From positions 89,077 through 153,076 of the forward strand of contig NZ_FZNQ01000007.1 in assembly GCF_900188065.1 (NCBI RefSeq): a stretch of DNA of 64,000 bases. The letters run 5' to 3'. Below, piece after piece: positions 18,666 through 27,114 of this stretch. Below the pieces are notes generated by a model. The model saw only the letters and a list, made by a program, of their open reading frames with translations. It was not told where the DNA came from and searched no databases. Source of the DNA: Halorubrum vacuolatum (GTDB lineage Archaea; Halobacteriota; Halobacteria; Halobacteriales; Haloferacaceae). The translations under genes were made by a program, and so were the position numbers. Positions within the stretch are counted from its first letter, which is position 1. Each line of letters starts with the position of its first letter.

Positions 18666-18813
18666 ACGTGCCGGTTGTTCCCGATCCGGTTTAACACGTC
18701 GGAAGGATGGCGTGTGGAACGTGTTTTTATCTTTGAATGGTGTGGGCACTCCTGGTCGATTCGGTATATTAGGCGGATCCTGCACCATTGGAGACGTTGG
18801 TTCAACCACCCGC

Positions 18814-18925
18814 GAAAGCCCCGACGCGCTCGCGGTGCGAGGCGACGCAAGAACCGCAGGGAGGGAGCGGAGCGACCGAGCGAGGATCGCAGCGAGCCGC
18901 AGCCCGCGAGCGCGTCGCCCCTTTC
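18814..18925. repeat. Long palindromic repeat-like element
   Basis: CGACGCGCTCGCGG (18822-18835) is the exact reverse complement of CCGCGAGCGCGTCG (18904-18917). The outer GAAAG (18814-18818) pairs with CTTTC (18921-18925), leaving a ccc/ccc mismatch between the two stems. The 68-base loop is rich in gagcg/cgagc runs. No transposase or target duplication is visible. The form suits a MITE-like or structured-RNA repeat. Confidence 0.55.
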
Positions 18926-18987
18926 AGTCCCACCCCGTGGGGTGTCGGGGTCGATCCCGAGCCAAGGGCAGCGGGCTCTTCGATTGT

Positions 18988-18999
18988 GGTATATAAATG
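18988..18999 (-). promoter_or_regulatory. TATA-like promoter element pointing away from thrC
   Basis: On the minus strand the sequence reads CATTTATATACC, one of the best TATA boxes in the window. It lies just after the thrC stop and before the palindromic element, not ahead of any gene start within 300 bases. A transcript beginning about 25 bases downstream would contain the hairpins at 18931-18978 and the long palindrome, so a small non-coding RNA is a candidate product. Confidence 0.45.
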
Positions 19000-19024
19000 A
19001 TGATCCGATATGGCGGTGCCTGCG

Positions 19025-20308
19025 TTAGCCGCGAATGTGTTTGAGGACGGCGTCGACGTCGTTCGGCACCGGCTCCGGATCGCCGCCGGCCTCATAAGCC
19101 GCGTCGGGATCTTTTAAAAGGTGTCCGGTGGTTAGACAGACGACGCGCTCGTCGTCATCGACGACGCCCTGTCGGCGGAGCTTTTTGAGGCCGGCGAGGC
19201 TCGCGGCGGAGGCGGGCTCCACGCCGACGCCCTCGACGGCGAGATGTCGTTGGGCGGCCGTGATCTCCACGTCGCTCACGGCGATCGCCGTCCCGCCCGT
19301 ATTTCGGATCCCGGGAAGCGCCTTCGGCGCGTTCACCGGGTTGCCGATACGGATGGCCGTCGCACGCGTCTCGACCTGCTCCCAGCGACGGACCTCGTCG
19401 GCTCCCTCCTCGATCGCCTCGACCATCGGCGCCGCACCCTCGGCCTGCACGCCGGTGAGCTTCGGGACGTCCTCGGGGTCCAACGCGCCGGATTGGACCA
19501 GCTCGCGGAAGCCTTTATAAATCGCCGAGGTGTTCCCCGCGTTCCCCACCGGAAGCACGATCCGATCGGGATAGACGCCGTAGTCGGCGTGGAACTCCTC
19601 CAGTATCTCGAAGCCGATCGTCTTCTGGCCCTCCAGCCGGAATGGATTCAGCGAGTTGAGCAGGTAGACCTCGCCGCGGGCGGCGAGTTCCTGAACGATG
19701 TCCAAGCAGGCGTCGAAGTTGCCGTCGACCTCCAGGATTCGCGCGCCGTGCAGGCTCGCTTGGGCGATCTTGCCCGCCGCGACCTTCCCCTTCGGCAACA
19801 GCACCAGCGTCTGCATGTCGCCGCGGCCGCCGTAGGCGGCGAGCGCGGCCGAGGTGTTCCCGGTCGACGCACACGCGAGCGCGTCGACGCCCAGTTCCTT
19901 GGCGACGCGGACCCCCACGGTCATCCCGCGGTCCTTGAACGAGCCGGTCGGATTCATCCCCTCGTGTTTGATCCGAAGTGCCTCCACGCCCACGGCCTCC
20001 TCGATCCGCGGGACACGGTGTAACGGCGTACCTCCTTCCGGCAGGGTGACGCCGAGATCGAACGGAAGCGCCTCACGGTAACGCCAGACGCCTCGGTCGG
20101 GTCCCTCCGAGTCGGCTCCCTCGCCGAAATCCTCGAACGTCGGCGGGTTCGCGTAGCGGACCTCAAGCAACCCGTCGCACTCGTCGCAGGTGTACCGGAC
20201 GGCCTCGAAGGGCGCGAACGTCTCCTCGCACTCGATACAGGCGAGCCACGTTCCGTCGTCGGCACACGCCGGTGCCGACGGCGTCGGATCGTCGATAGCG
20301 AGACTCAT
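19025..20308 (-). CDS. thrC: Threonine synthase
   Basis: The 427-residue PLP enzyme converts O-phosphohomoserine to threonine. It begins with a zinc-ribbon-like segment (ACIECEETF and YTCDECDGLLEVRY, about 24-53), followed by GGTPLHRVPRIEE and the PLP lysine in NPTGSFKDRGM (about 123-133). ACASTGNTSAALAAYGGRG and the phosphate loop VGNAGNTSAIYKG are typical of archaeal ThrC. ATG at 20308 fits the family; a TATA-like GGCTTAAGGG (about 20330-20339) lies 24-31 bases upstream, inside a small CCGGC/GCCGG palindrome. It is divergent from the small zinc protein at 20422. Confidence 0.94.
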   Translation of the reverse strand: MSLAIDDPTPSAPACADDGTWLACIECEETFAPFEAVRYTCDECDGLLEVRYANPPTFEDFGEGADSEGPDRGVWRYREALPFDLGVTLPEGGTPLHRVPRIEEAVGVEALRIKHEGMNPTGSFKDRGMTVGVRVAKELGVDALACASTGNTSAALAAYGGRGDMQTLVLLPKGKVAAGKIAQASLHGARILEVDGNFDACLDIVQELAARGEVYLLNSLNPFRLEGQKTIGFEILEEFHADYGVYPDRIVLPVGNAGNTSAIYKGFRELVQSGALDPEDVPKLTGVQAEGAAPMVEAIEEGADEVRRWEQVETRATAIRIGNPVNAPKALPGIRNTGGTAIAVSDVEITAAQRHLAVEGVGVEPASAASLAGLKKLRRQGVVDDDERVVCLTTGHLLKDPDAAYEAGGDPEPVPNDVDAVLKHIRG

Positions 20309-20421
20309 TGGCGGCCCTCCGTCCCGCCGGCCCTTAAGCCGGCCGATGCGGGCGACGTCCACCTGCCCACGTTCCCCGTCGAACACACCTCGCTTATGCG
20401 TGCGCAACCCGTACCTCGTCC

Positions 20422-20679
20422 ATGGCCTCGGAGCCGTGCGACGTCTGTGAACGTAGCGTCCGGATCGCGGGCGGGATCGGCGACCTCTGGAACTTCGCGT
20501 TCGAGTCGACACAGGGGTTGACCCTCGAACTCTCCGACGGCTCGGAGTTCTTCCTCTGTTTCGACTGTATGGAGGAGCTGCCGGGCGACCACGAGCCGAC
20601 CGCCGAGGACGTCGCCGAACTCAAGGAGCGAACCGAGCCGGTCGAGGAGGACGGAAACAGCTTCTGGCACTGGCGATAA
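20422..20679 (+). CDS. Small haloarchaeal protein with CxxC...CxxC zinc site
   Basis: An 85-residue protein starting MASEPCDVCERSVRI. The pairs CDVC (6-9) and CFDC (48-51) flank a beta-rich core (DLWNFAFESTQGLTLEL), giving a four-cysteine zinc-ribbon-like site. The C-terminal tail is acidic and ends NSFWHWR. A TATA-like gcttatgcg (about 20393-20401) precedes the ATG by about 25 bases. It has the look of a conserved haloarchaeal zinc protein, but I cannot name a function. Confidence 0.72.
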   Translation: MASEPCDVCERSVRIAGGIGDLWNFAFESTQGLTLELSDGSEFFLCFDCMEELPGDHEPTAEDVAELKERTEPVEEDGNSFWHWR

Positions 20680-20907
20680 CCGTCGCCAGTCGGCATCATC
20701 GCACGCGTTCTCTCGTGACTTCCTGAAGCCGAGCGATACGCGCGCCGGCGTATTTGATATCGCGTCATCTAGTTTATTGATTCGAACGCCCCCGTCCGCC
20801 TCCCCCCGATCGAACGGGCCACGGACGGCCCCCCGCGTCGACCCGTGGGAGTCCCTCACGGCGCATCACAAACACCATACGCTCCGGCCACGCGGGTTAG
20901 GGTATAG

Positions 20908-22032
20908 GTGGTTTCAGTGACCAAGAAACAGGATTACACGGACGACTACCGGGATAAGACGCTGTATTTACCGGGCCCGACGGAGGTCCGCGAAGACGTC
21001 ATTGAGGCGATGGCCCAGCCGATGTTCGGCCATCGGATGGATCGGATGACCGACCTCTATACGACCATCGTCGAGGACACGAAAACGTTCCTCGATACCG
21101 ACAACGACGTCATCATCCTCACTGCCTCGGGGACCGAGTTCTGGGAGGCGACGACGCTCAACCTCGTCTCACGGGACGGTCGCGTGCTCTGTCCGACTTC
21201 CGGTAGCTTCAGCGAACGCCAGGCCAACGTTACTGAGCGACTCGGCCGCGAGGTGGACCGGATCGAGTACGAGTGGGGCCGGGCGGTTAAACCCGAGGAC
21301 GTCCGCGAGGCGCTCGAGGCGAGCGAGGAGGGCTACGACGCCGTTACCGTCGTGATGAACGAGACGTCGACCGGCGTCCGAAACCCGATCGAGGAGATCG
21401 GCGACGTCGTCGCCGAGTATCCGGACACCTCCTTCGTCGTCGACGCCATCTCCGCGCTGGGTGGCGATTACGTCGACATCGAGAAACACGGGATCGACGC
21501 CATCTTCACGTCCGTCCAGAAGGCGTTCGCGATGCCGCCGGGGCTCGCGGTCTGTGTCGTGAGCGACGATGCCTACAAACGGGAGGCCTCGAAGGGCACC
21601 TCCTCGTGGTACGGTGGGTTCCGCCGCTGTCTCGACTACTACGACCGGAAGGGTCAGACCCACTCGACGCCCGCCATCCCGCTCATGTTGGCCTACCGCG
21701 TCCAGATGAAACACATGCTGGAGGAGGGCCACGCCGCTCGCGACGAGCGTCACCGCGAGATGCGCGCATACGTCCACGACTGGGCTGACGAGCACTTCGA
21801 TCTCTTCGCCGAGGAGGGCTACGCCTCACAGACGGTCACCTGCGTCGAGAACACGCAGGGGATCGACGTCGCGGCGACGATCGAGGAGGTCTCCGAGCGG
21901 TATGACATGGTCTTTTCGAACGGCTACGGCGACATCGCCGAGCAGACCTTCCGGATCGGCCACATGGGTGAACACACCGTCGAGAGCGTTCGCGAGCTGA
22001 CCGACGCCATCGAGGACGTCGCGGAATTGTAA
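20908..22032 (+). CDS. Class V PLP aminotransferase (alanine-glyoxylate/serine-pyruvate type)
   Basis: The 374-residue protein has class V aminotransferase features. LYLPGPTEVREDV is the N-terminal substrate loop (19-31), TASGTEFWEATTLNL (71-85) the cofactor phosphate region, VVDAISALGGDYVDI (177-191) contains the PLP-contacting aspartate, and the internal aldimine lysine lies in SVQKAFAMPPG (about 203-213). It resembles serine/alanine-glyoxylate aminotransferases and archaeal aspartate aminotransferase-like proteins; exact amino donor is uncertain. The reading frame starts with GTG at 20908, with another GTG at 20917 possible. Neighbours are unrelated genes, so context does not fix the pathway. 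Confidence 0.88.
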   Translation: MVSVTKKQDYTDDYRDKTLYLPGPTEVREDVIEAMAQPMFGHRMDRMTDLYTTIVEDTKTFLDTDNDVIILTASGTEFWEATTLNLVSRDGRVLCPTSGSFSERQANVTERLGREVDRIEYEWGRAVKPEDVREALEASEEGYDAVTVVMNETSTGVRNPIEEIGDVVAEYPDTSFVVDAISALGGDYVDIEKHGIDAIFTSVQKAFAMPPGLAVCVVSDDAYKREASKGTSSWYGGFRRCLDYYDRKGQTHSTPAIPLMLAYRVQMKHMLEEGHAARDERHREMRAYVHDWADEHFDLFAEEGYASQTVTCVENTQGIDVAATIEEVSERYDMVFSNGYGDIAEQTFRIGHMGEHTVESVRELTDAIEDVAEL

Positions 22033-22228
22033 GTAGATCTCTCGCTCTGCGGAACACGCCCGTTTTCGGTCGACTGAGCCGCTTTCTCGGATGGTTACTG
22101 ATCCGTTGCAGACCCATTATTATATCTCATAGCGCTATATCAAAAGCAGAGGCGAACCGATCCAGTCCGCACGGATCGACCGGCGACTCGCCCGAAGACC
22201 TTTCGGGTCGGCTCCAGTGCGTCCATCC

Positions 22229-23455
22229 ATGGACCCCGACGATCTCCGAACTGCCCTCCGCCGATGGATCGACGAAGGGGTGATCGAGGAGTCGACGGCC
22301 GAGCGGATCCGTGCGTTCGAGGATCTCGATGAGCCCGCGTCAGTTCGGAACAGTGCAACCGACGAGGAGCCGCTCCCCTCGACCGACACGGAGTCGCGAT
22401 TGATCACCGATCGGCGCGTCGTCGTTGCGCTCGCGCTGATGGGCGGCGTCCTCGTCGCCGTCGGCATCGGCACCTTTCTGCTCGAACGCTGGGAAGAGAT
22501 CCCGGTCGCGGGCCGCGTGCTCGCGTTGCTGGCCGTCCCGATCGGTGCAGGCGGTGGTGGCTATCGGCTCCGTCGGCGAGCGCCTCGAACCGCGCACGGG
22601 CTCTGGCTGCTCGCCGTGCTCTTTGCTGGCGTCTCGCTTTTTCAGCTGGCGGAGCTATCCGGGGTCATGGACACCCTTGGCTCCACGACCGCCGAACGCT
22701 GGCTCCTGCTCGCGTGGACCGCGCTCGCGCTCGTCGTCGCCAGCGGGCTTGACTCCCGGCCCATCGCCACGATCGGCGTTCTGCTCGGATTGGCGACGAG
22801 CGTCGCGGCGATCGATCCCGGCGAGCCGATCCTGCTCGTCGGGTTCTACGGGGCGGCCGCATACGTCGCGGGAGCGGTCACCTCCCTGTCGTGGGGATCC
22901 GTCGACGATTCGACGCGTCCGTCCGTCCGGTTCGGGAGCGTTCTTCGATGGGTCGGCGCGACGCTCGCCGTCGTCGCGCTCGCCGCTCCGACGGCCTCGG
23001 GCGAGCCGCCTCGGCTTGACCCCGGGACCGGAACCGCACTGTTCGGCGTCGTCGCGGTCGCTGCGGCGTTCGTCGCTTTGGGGCTCGGCCGTCGTACCCG
23101 GCGTGTCCGCTACGGCGTGCTTCCGGGGCTCGTCGCCCCAGTCGGGCTTGCCGCGCTGTGGACCGTTGCTGCCTCACCGGTCGGACGTGTACCGACCGCG
23201 TTGTTCGGGCTCGCCTGTCTATTCGGCGTGGTCGTCGTCCTCGTCGCCGCCGCCGTCGAACTCCAGGAAACGGGACTGGTCAACGTCGCGACGCTCGGGT
23301 TCGTCTTGGGAGTGCTCGCGTTTCTGGCCGGTCCGGTCACCGATGTCGTCTCCGGGCCCCTTGCACTCGTCTTCGCCGGAGTCGTGTTGCTCGCGACGGC
23401 GCTCGCCGCCGAGCGTGGACGACGGGCGGTGCTGGCGCGGATCCGCGCCCGATGA
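22229..23455 (+). CDS. DUF2157-type polytopic membrane protein
   Basis: A 408-residue membrane protein. The soluble N-terminus (residues 1-60) holds LRTALRRWIDEGVIEESTAERI, the start typical of DUF2157 proteins, and is followed by about 11 hydrophobic segments beginning at VVVALALMGGVLVAVGIGTF (about 67-86). No transporter signature or catalytic motif is visible. The ATG at 22229 (MDPDDLRT) is chosen over 22217 because the first codons MRPS give no TATA support and homologous N-termini begin at the acidic peptide. Function unknown; it stands alone, convergent with hemL. Confidence 0.8.
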   Translation: MDPDDLRTALRRWIDEGVIEESTAERIRAFEDLDEPASVRNSATDEEPLPSTDTESRLITDRRVVVALALMGGVLVAVGIGTFLLERWEEIPVAGRVLALLAVPIGAGGGGYRLRRRAPRTAHGLWLLAVLFAGVSLFQLAELSGVMDTLGSTTAERWLLLAWTALALVVASGLDSRPIATIGVLLGLATSVAAIDPGEPILLVGFYGAAAYVAGAVTSLSWGSVDDSTRPSVRFGSVLRWVGATLAVVALAAPTASGEPPRLDPGTGTALFGVVAVAAAFVALGLGRRTRRVRYGVLPGLVAPVGLAALWTVAASPVGRVPTALFGLACLFGVVVVLVAAAVELQETGLVNVATLGFVLGVLAFLAGPVTDVVSGPLALVFAGVVLLATALAAERGRRAVLARIRAR

Positions 23456-23482
23456 ACGTGGAAGGCGACCGTCGTCGTTGGT

Positions 23483-24820
23483 TTATAAGACCGCCCGATA
23501 CGCCTCAAGCGTCCGTTCGACGTCCTCCTCGGTGTGTGCGTAGGAGGTGAACTGGCACTCGAACTGGTTCGCCGTGAGCAACACCCCTTCGTCTTTCATC
23601 CCCTGCCAGAAGACGCGCTCCCAGCGGTCCGTCTCGGCAGCTGCGACGTCGGCACCCGTCTTCGGACAGGCGCCGTACCGTCCACACTCCGGATCCTGTA
23701 GACAACCCGCCGGACAGCAGTCAGCGGCGCTCGTCGGCCCCTCACGAGTGAAGACCGTCTTGAACATCGAGTCGGTTCCGACCACCGTGTACTCCGGGGC
23801 CCGTTCGGCGCAGATCTCCGTGATCCCCTCACGAAGCATGCGACCGAGTCGGTTGACGTGGTCGTAGACGTCGTTTTCGGCGGCGTACTCCAAGGAGGCC
23901 TTGCCCGCGGCCATCGTGACCGGGTGACCCGAGAACGTCCCCGACTGAAAGACGTCGCCCGCAGGGGTGAACCCCTCGATGATCTCCGCCGTCCCGCCGA
24001 TGGCCCCGACGGGGAAGCCGCCGCCGATGATCTTTCCGAAGGTGGTGACGTCCGGGGTGACGCCGAGCGCCGACTGGGCACAGCCGAGCCCGCCGACGCG
24101 GAACCCCGTGATCACCTCATCGAAAATGAGCAGCGAGCCGTGATCCGTACAGAGGTCACGGAGAGTCTCGTGGTAGCCGTCAACCGGCATCACGATCCCG
24201 TTGTTCGCGAGGATCGGCTCGACGAGGACGGCCGCGATGTCGTCGCCGTACTCCGCGAACACCTCCGTTGCCGCCTCCACGTCGTTGAACGGGATCGGGA
24301 GGGTGTGTTCGGCGAACGCCTCGGGAACTCCCGCGGTCGAGGGATGGGCGCTGTCGGACGTGCCCTCGACCAGCGTCGACTCCTGTGCGCCGTGGTAGCC
24401 GCCCTGCATGATGACGACCTTCTCGCGGCCGGTGTAGCCGCGGGCCAGCCGGACGGCCGAGACCGTCGCCTCGGTGCCGGAGTTGACGAACCGGATCGAC
24501 TCCACGCTCGGGACGTGACGGGCGACGAACTCCGCGTGTTCGACCTCGATCTCCGTCGGCATCCCGTACATCGGACCGCCGGCGGTGTGTGATTGGATCG
24601 CCGCCTCGACCGGCTCAGGGAGGTCGTGGCCGTACAGGAGCGGCCCGTAGCCCATCACCCAGTCGATGTAGCGGTTACCGTCCGCGTCGATCACATGCCC
24701 GCCGTCGCCGCGCTCGGCGAAGATCGGGTGTGGCATCGTCGCGCGGACCGAGGAGTTGACGCCGCCGGGTGCGACCGACAACGCGCGGTCGTACAGCTGG
24801 CGTGAGCGCTCGTGGTTCAT
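23483..24820 (-). CDS. hemL: Glutamate-1-semialdehyde 2,1-aminomutase
   Basis: The 445-residue PLP enzyme makes 5-aminolevulinate from glutamate-1-semialdehyde in the C5 tetrapyrrole pathway. Landmarks are [11 protein letters not shown] (17-27), [17 protein letters not shown] (111-127), [12 protein letters not shown] (231-242) and the PLP lysine K263 in [16 protein letters not shown] cysteine-rich insertion with Cys368, 369, 373, 379 and 385 ([19 protein letters not shown]) sits in the C-terminal domain, where bacterial HemL has none; it could bind a metal. ATG at 24820 is preferred, with a TATA-like ATTTCTATCC about 30 bases upstream. It stands next to the ammonium transporter without an obvious operon link. 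Confidence 0.94.
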   Translation of the reverse strand: MNHERSRQLYDRALSVAPGGVNSSVRATMPHPIFAERGDGGHVIDADGNRYIDWVMGYGPLLYGHDLPEPVEAAIQSHTAGGPMYGMPTEIEVEHAEFVARHVPSVESIRFVNSGTEATVSAVRLARGYTGREKVVIMQGGYHGAQESTLVEGTSDSAHPSTAGVPEAFAEHTLPIPFNDVEAATEVFAEYGDDIAAVLVEPILANNGIVMPVDGYHETLRDLCTDHGSLLIFDEVITGFRVGGLGCAQSALGVTPDVTTFGKIIGGGFPVGAIGGTAEIIEGFTPAGDVFQSGTFSGHPVTMAAGKASLEYAAENDVYDHVNRLGRMLREGITEICAERAPEYTVVGTDSMFKTVFTREGPTSAADCCPAGCLQDPECGRYGACPKTGADVAAAETDRWERVFWQGMKDEGVLLTANQFECQFTSYAHTEEDVERTLEAYRAVL

Positions 24821-24923
24821 ACTCGTGGTTTCGACCGGGGGATAGAAATGCGTTGCCGAGCGGGCGCGCCGGGGTCGTGCATTCGCTGGTGACATCTCCC
24901 GGGGCCGCCGTCGGTCGCTTATG

Positions 24924-26672
24924 TTATACCGCTTCCGGCCCGGTCGTCCCCGTCCGAACCTGTAGCGCGTCCTCCACGGGCAGGATGAACACCTTCCCGT
25001 CGCCGGGCTCGCCGGTTTCGGCGGCGCTTCGGATCGCCTCGGCGACCTCGTCGGCCGGGATGTCCGCGACGACGACGTCGACTTTTATCTTCTGGTGGAG
25101 GTCGACGACGAACTCCTCGCCGCGCCACTGGCCCTTCTTTGCGGGCTGGGAGCCGCGCCCGGAGACGTTCGTCACCGTGAGCGAGGGAGCGCCGATCTCA
25201 GCGAGGGCGGTCTTGATCGCCGACAACCTGTCGGGCCGAACGACCGCGGTGACCAGCTTGATATCGGTCCCGGCTTCCGCGCCGCCGTCGGCACGCGGTG
25301 ACTCGACGCTCGTTCCCACCGCACCCCCGTCGGTCACGACGTTGGGCTTGCCGAACTCGGGGTAGGTATCGATGCCGTGTTCGGTGACATCGAGCCCGTC
25401 ACGCTCGTGCTCGGGCGTGACGCGGGCCTGTCCGATCGCCTTGAACGCGCCCCAGACCGCAGCGGTCGCGAGCACCGTCCAGATCGTGATGACCGCGACG
25501 CCGACGATCTGCGGGACGAACATTCCCGCCTCGATCGAGACGATCCCGCCCGCGATCAGTCCGCCGCCGACGGCGGTGCCCTCGATGGACCACAGCGGAA
25601 AGAGGATCAGTCCGAGCATCCCCGCGCTCCCGTGGACCGGGAAGACCGCACAGACGTCGTCGATCTTCAGTCGCTTCTCGACGAACCGGAAGACGAGCGG
25701 GAGCTGTGCGCCAGCGAGGAAGCCGATGGCGATGGCGCCCATCGGCGTGATCAGGTTCGTCGGGCCGGTGACGCCGACGAGGCCGGCGAGCATGCCGTTC
25801 GCGACGTAGAGCGTGTCGACCTTGTCGTTGAGATACAGCGAGACGGCACCCGCGCCGATCGCCCCCATCCCCATGCCGAGGGCGGTGACCATGGCGACGC
25901 TGCCGACGTACGCGAAGTCGGCGAGGACGAGTCCCTCCTCGCCGTAGCCGAGTGGGTTCGCGGCCGTGCCGACGTTGAAGCCGAACCAGCCGAAACAGAG
26001 AACGAGCGTGCCGAGCACGGCGAACGTCATCGAATGGCCGGGAATGACGTTGACCGAGCCGTCGTCGGCGTACTTGTCCATCCGCGCGCCGAGGACCCAC
26101 GCCGCGGTCAGTCCGGCGACGCCGCCGACGCCGTGAACGACCATCCCGCCCGCGAAGTCCTCGAAGCCGAGGCTTGCAAGAATCGGCGCGTCAGCGCCCG
26201 GGGCGTACCAGACCATGCCGGCGACGACCGGGTAGATGACCGCCGCGAGCAGGAAGGTGTAACCGACGTACGCACGGAGCTTCGCCCGTCCGGCCACCGC
26301 CCCGCTCACGATGGTCGCGGCCGTCATCGCGAAGACGGCGCTGAACAGCCAGAGCGTCCAGCCGGTGTCCGCGGTCTCGCCGAACATGGTCAACGCCGAG
26401 GCCTCCCCGCCCGCGAGCAGCGAGCCGACGTTGTTCGAGATGCCCATCCCGATCACGAAGAAGACGAAAATGCCGACGGCCCACGTCAGCATGTTCTTCG
26501 TGAGCTGGTTCGCGACGTTCTTCGAGCGTACCTGGCCCGCCTCCAACATCGCGAAGCCGGCGTGCATGAAGAAGATGAGGAAGGTGACCGTGAGCCACCA
26601 GGTCATGTTGACGCCGTCGACGAGCGTCTGGATCTCCGCGGCCGACAGCTCAAGCAGCAGCGTGCCCGTCAC
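24924..26672 (-). CDS. amt: Ammonium transporter fused to a C-terminal PII (GlnK-like) domain
   Basis: The 582-residue protein combines an Amt channel (about 15-415, eleven membrane segments) with a PII signalling domain (about 470-582). The channel has the twin histidines H180 (MVVHGVGG) and H347 (FPVHGSAG) and the family signature around [16 protein letters not shown] 50-residue acidic linker leads to [14 protein letters not shown]. The PII part aligns to GlnK without gaps; Gln509 and Lys528 match Gln39 and Lys58 of the 2-oxoglutarate/ATP site, while Trp516 and Phe521 replace Tyr46 and Tyr51. Start is GTG with a good ribosome-binding site. No separate glnK is in the window. Confidence 0.93.
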   Translation of the reverse strand: MTGTLLLELSAAEIQTLVDGVNMTWWLTVTFLIFFMHAGFAMLEAGQVRSKNVANQLTKNMLTWAVGIFVFFVIGMGISNNVGSLLAGGEASALTMFGETADTGWTLWLFSAVFAMTAATIVSGAVAGRAKLRAYVGYTFLLAAVIYPVVAGMVWYAPGADAPILASLGFEDFAGGMVVHGVGGVAGLTAAWVLGARMDKYADDGSVNVIPGHSMTFAVLGTLVLCFGWFGFNVGTAANPLGYGEEGLVLADFAYVGSVAMVTALGMGMGAIGAGAVSLYLNDKVDTLYVANGMLAGLVGVTGPTNLITPMGAIAIGFLAGAQLPLVFRFVEKRLKIDDVCAVFPVHGSAGMLGLILFPLWSIEGTAVGGGLIAGGIVSIEAGMFVPQIVGVAVITIWTVLATAAVWGAFKAIGQARVTPEHERDGLDVTEHGIDTYPEFGKPNVVTDGGAVGTSVESPRADGGAEAGTDIKLVTAVVRPDRLSAIKTALAEIGAPSLTVTNVSGRGSQPAKKGQWRGEEFVVDLHQKIKVDVVVADIPADEVAEAIRSAAETGEPGDGKVFILPVEDALQVRTGTTGPEAV

Positions 26673-26680
26673 GCGGACTC

Positions 26681-26686
26681 ACCTCC
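26681..26686 (-). promoter_or_regulatory. Shine-Dalgarno site of the Amt-PII gene
   Basis: On the minus strand GGAGGT stands eight bases before the GTG start at 26672. This is unusual here because most genes in the window appear leaderless. It supports the GTG as the true start and indicates a translated leader of about 85 bases. Confidence 0.75.
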
Positions 26687-26778
26687 GCTGGACGAAATCC
26701 GTGAACGATCGTGTACCGATACTTGTGTTGTGTGTGCGATTGCGTTGTGATTCACGTCTATCCGTCCTGAAACGGGAG

Positions 26779-26787
26779 TATATAAAC
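26779..26787 (-). promoter_or_regulatory. TATA box of the Amt-PII gene
   Basis: The minus strand reads TATGTTTATATACTCC across this position. It is about 107 bases upstream of the GTG at 26672, so the mRNA should carry a leader of roughly 85 bases containing the ribosome-binding site. No nearer TATA-like sequence is seen. Confidence 0.65.
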
Positions 26788-27114
26788 ATATGAGTTGAAT
26801 TTCACAAAAAGACCGATTAATGATACCCTGTGCGTCCAATTTACGGGTGAATCTATGCTATATAAGGTCGTTCTTTGGACAGTTGAGACGCAACATTTGC
26901 GTCCCCTATGCACGAATGTAGTGTAAATAAACTGTCCAATCGCCGCTCATTCGGCCATTGGTGCCTGTGAACGGGGCGCGCGCGGCCAAAACTTGTTTTA
27001 ATCTGACAGGTACGGGCATCTGCTCATATCGGGATACATCACGAAGTGCAGAATTCGAACGTTTTGGGCCTTCTAATGGCTTTATTACGACAATTGGACG
27101 TTCGTCAACCGAAA
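26788..27114. other. Gene-free, AT-rich and structured region between amt and radA
   Basis: This stretch has much lower GC than its surroundings and no convincing protein gene. It contains a TATA box on the plus strand (CTATATAAGG, 26858-26867), an inverted repeat TTGGACAGTT/AACTGTCCAA (26875-26884 and 26930-26939), and inside it a tight hairpin GACGCAA-cat-TTGCGTC (26887-26903). A further T-rich element (gttttaatc) lies near 26994-27002. GTCCAA or TTGGAC occurs four times across the region. A small RNA or a regulator-binding zone is possible. Confidence 0.5.
26875..26939 (+). ncRNA. Candidate structured small RNA with its own promoter
   Basis: The outer arms TTGGACAGTT (26875-26884) and AACTGTCCAA (26930-26939) are perfectly complementary over ten bases. 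The inner hairpin GACGCAA/TTGCGTC (26887-26893 with 26897-26903) begins close to the position where transcription from the TATA box at 26858-26867 should start. If transcription starts there, the left outer arm would lie upstream, so the arms may instead be protein-binding sites. The exact transcript limits are unknown. Confidence 0.3.

Larger units (their letters stand above)
18666..19024. other. Structured intergenic region between hel308 and thrC
   Basis: This 359-base gap contains no convincing gene. Near hel308 it holds that gene's promoter (about 18688-18694) and a neutral AT-richer stretch. The middle carries a long imperfect palindrome at 18814-18925 and further hairpins (CACCCC-gt-GGGGTG at 18931-18944, and GAGCC/GGCTC at about 18959-18978). 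The side next to thrC contains a strong TATA-like box (CATTTATATACC on the minus strand, 18988-18999) that points into the structured block and suggests an independent transcript. The block looks like a dispersed haloarchaeal repeat; copy number elsewhere cannot be seen here. Confidence 0.55.

Noticed and set aside
18666..18809. 48-codon in-frame N-terminal extension of Hel308
   Set aside because: The TATA-like element at about 18688-18694 lies inside it and the extension shows no helicase similarity; the ATG at 18665 is a better start.
18926..18946. CRISPR-repeat-like text (GGGTGGGACTGAAAG on the minus strand) near thrC
   Set aside because: It resembles the end of haloarchaeal CRISPR repeats but occurs once, with no spacers or second repeat nearby, and no cas genes.
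25377..26750. 457-codon frame antisense to the Amt-PII gene
   Set aside because: Extremely rich in D, R and E with no hydrophobic core; a shadow of the membrane-protein gene on the other strand.
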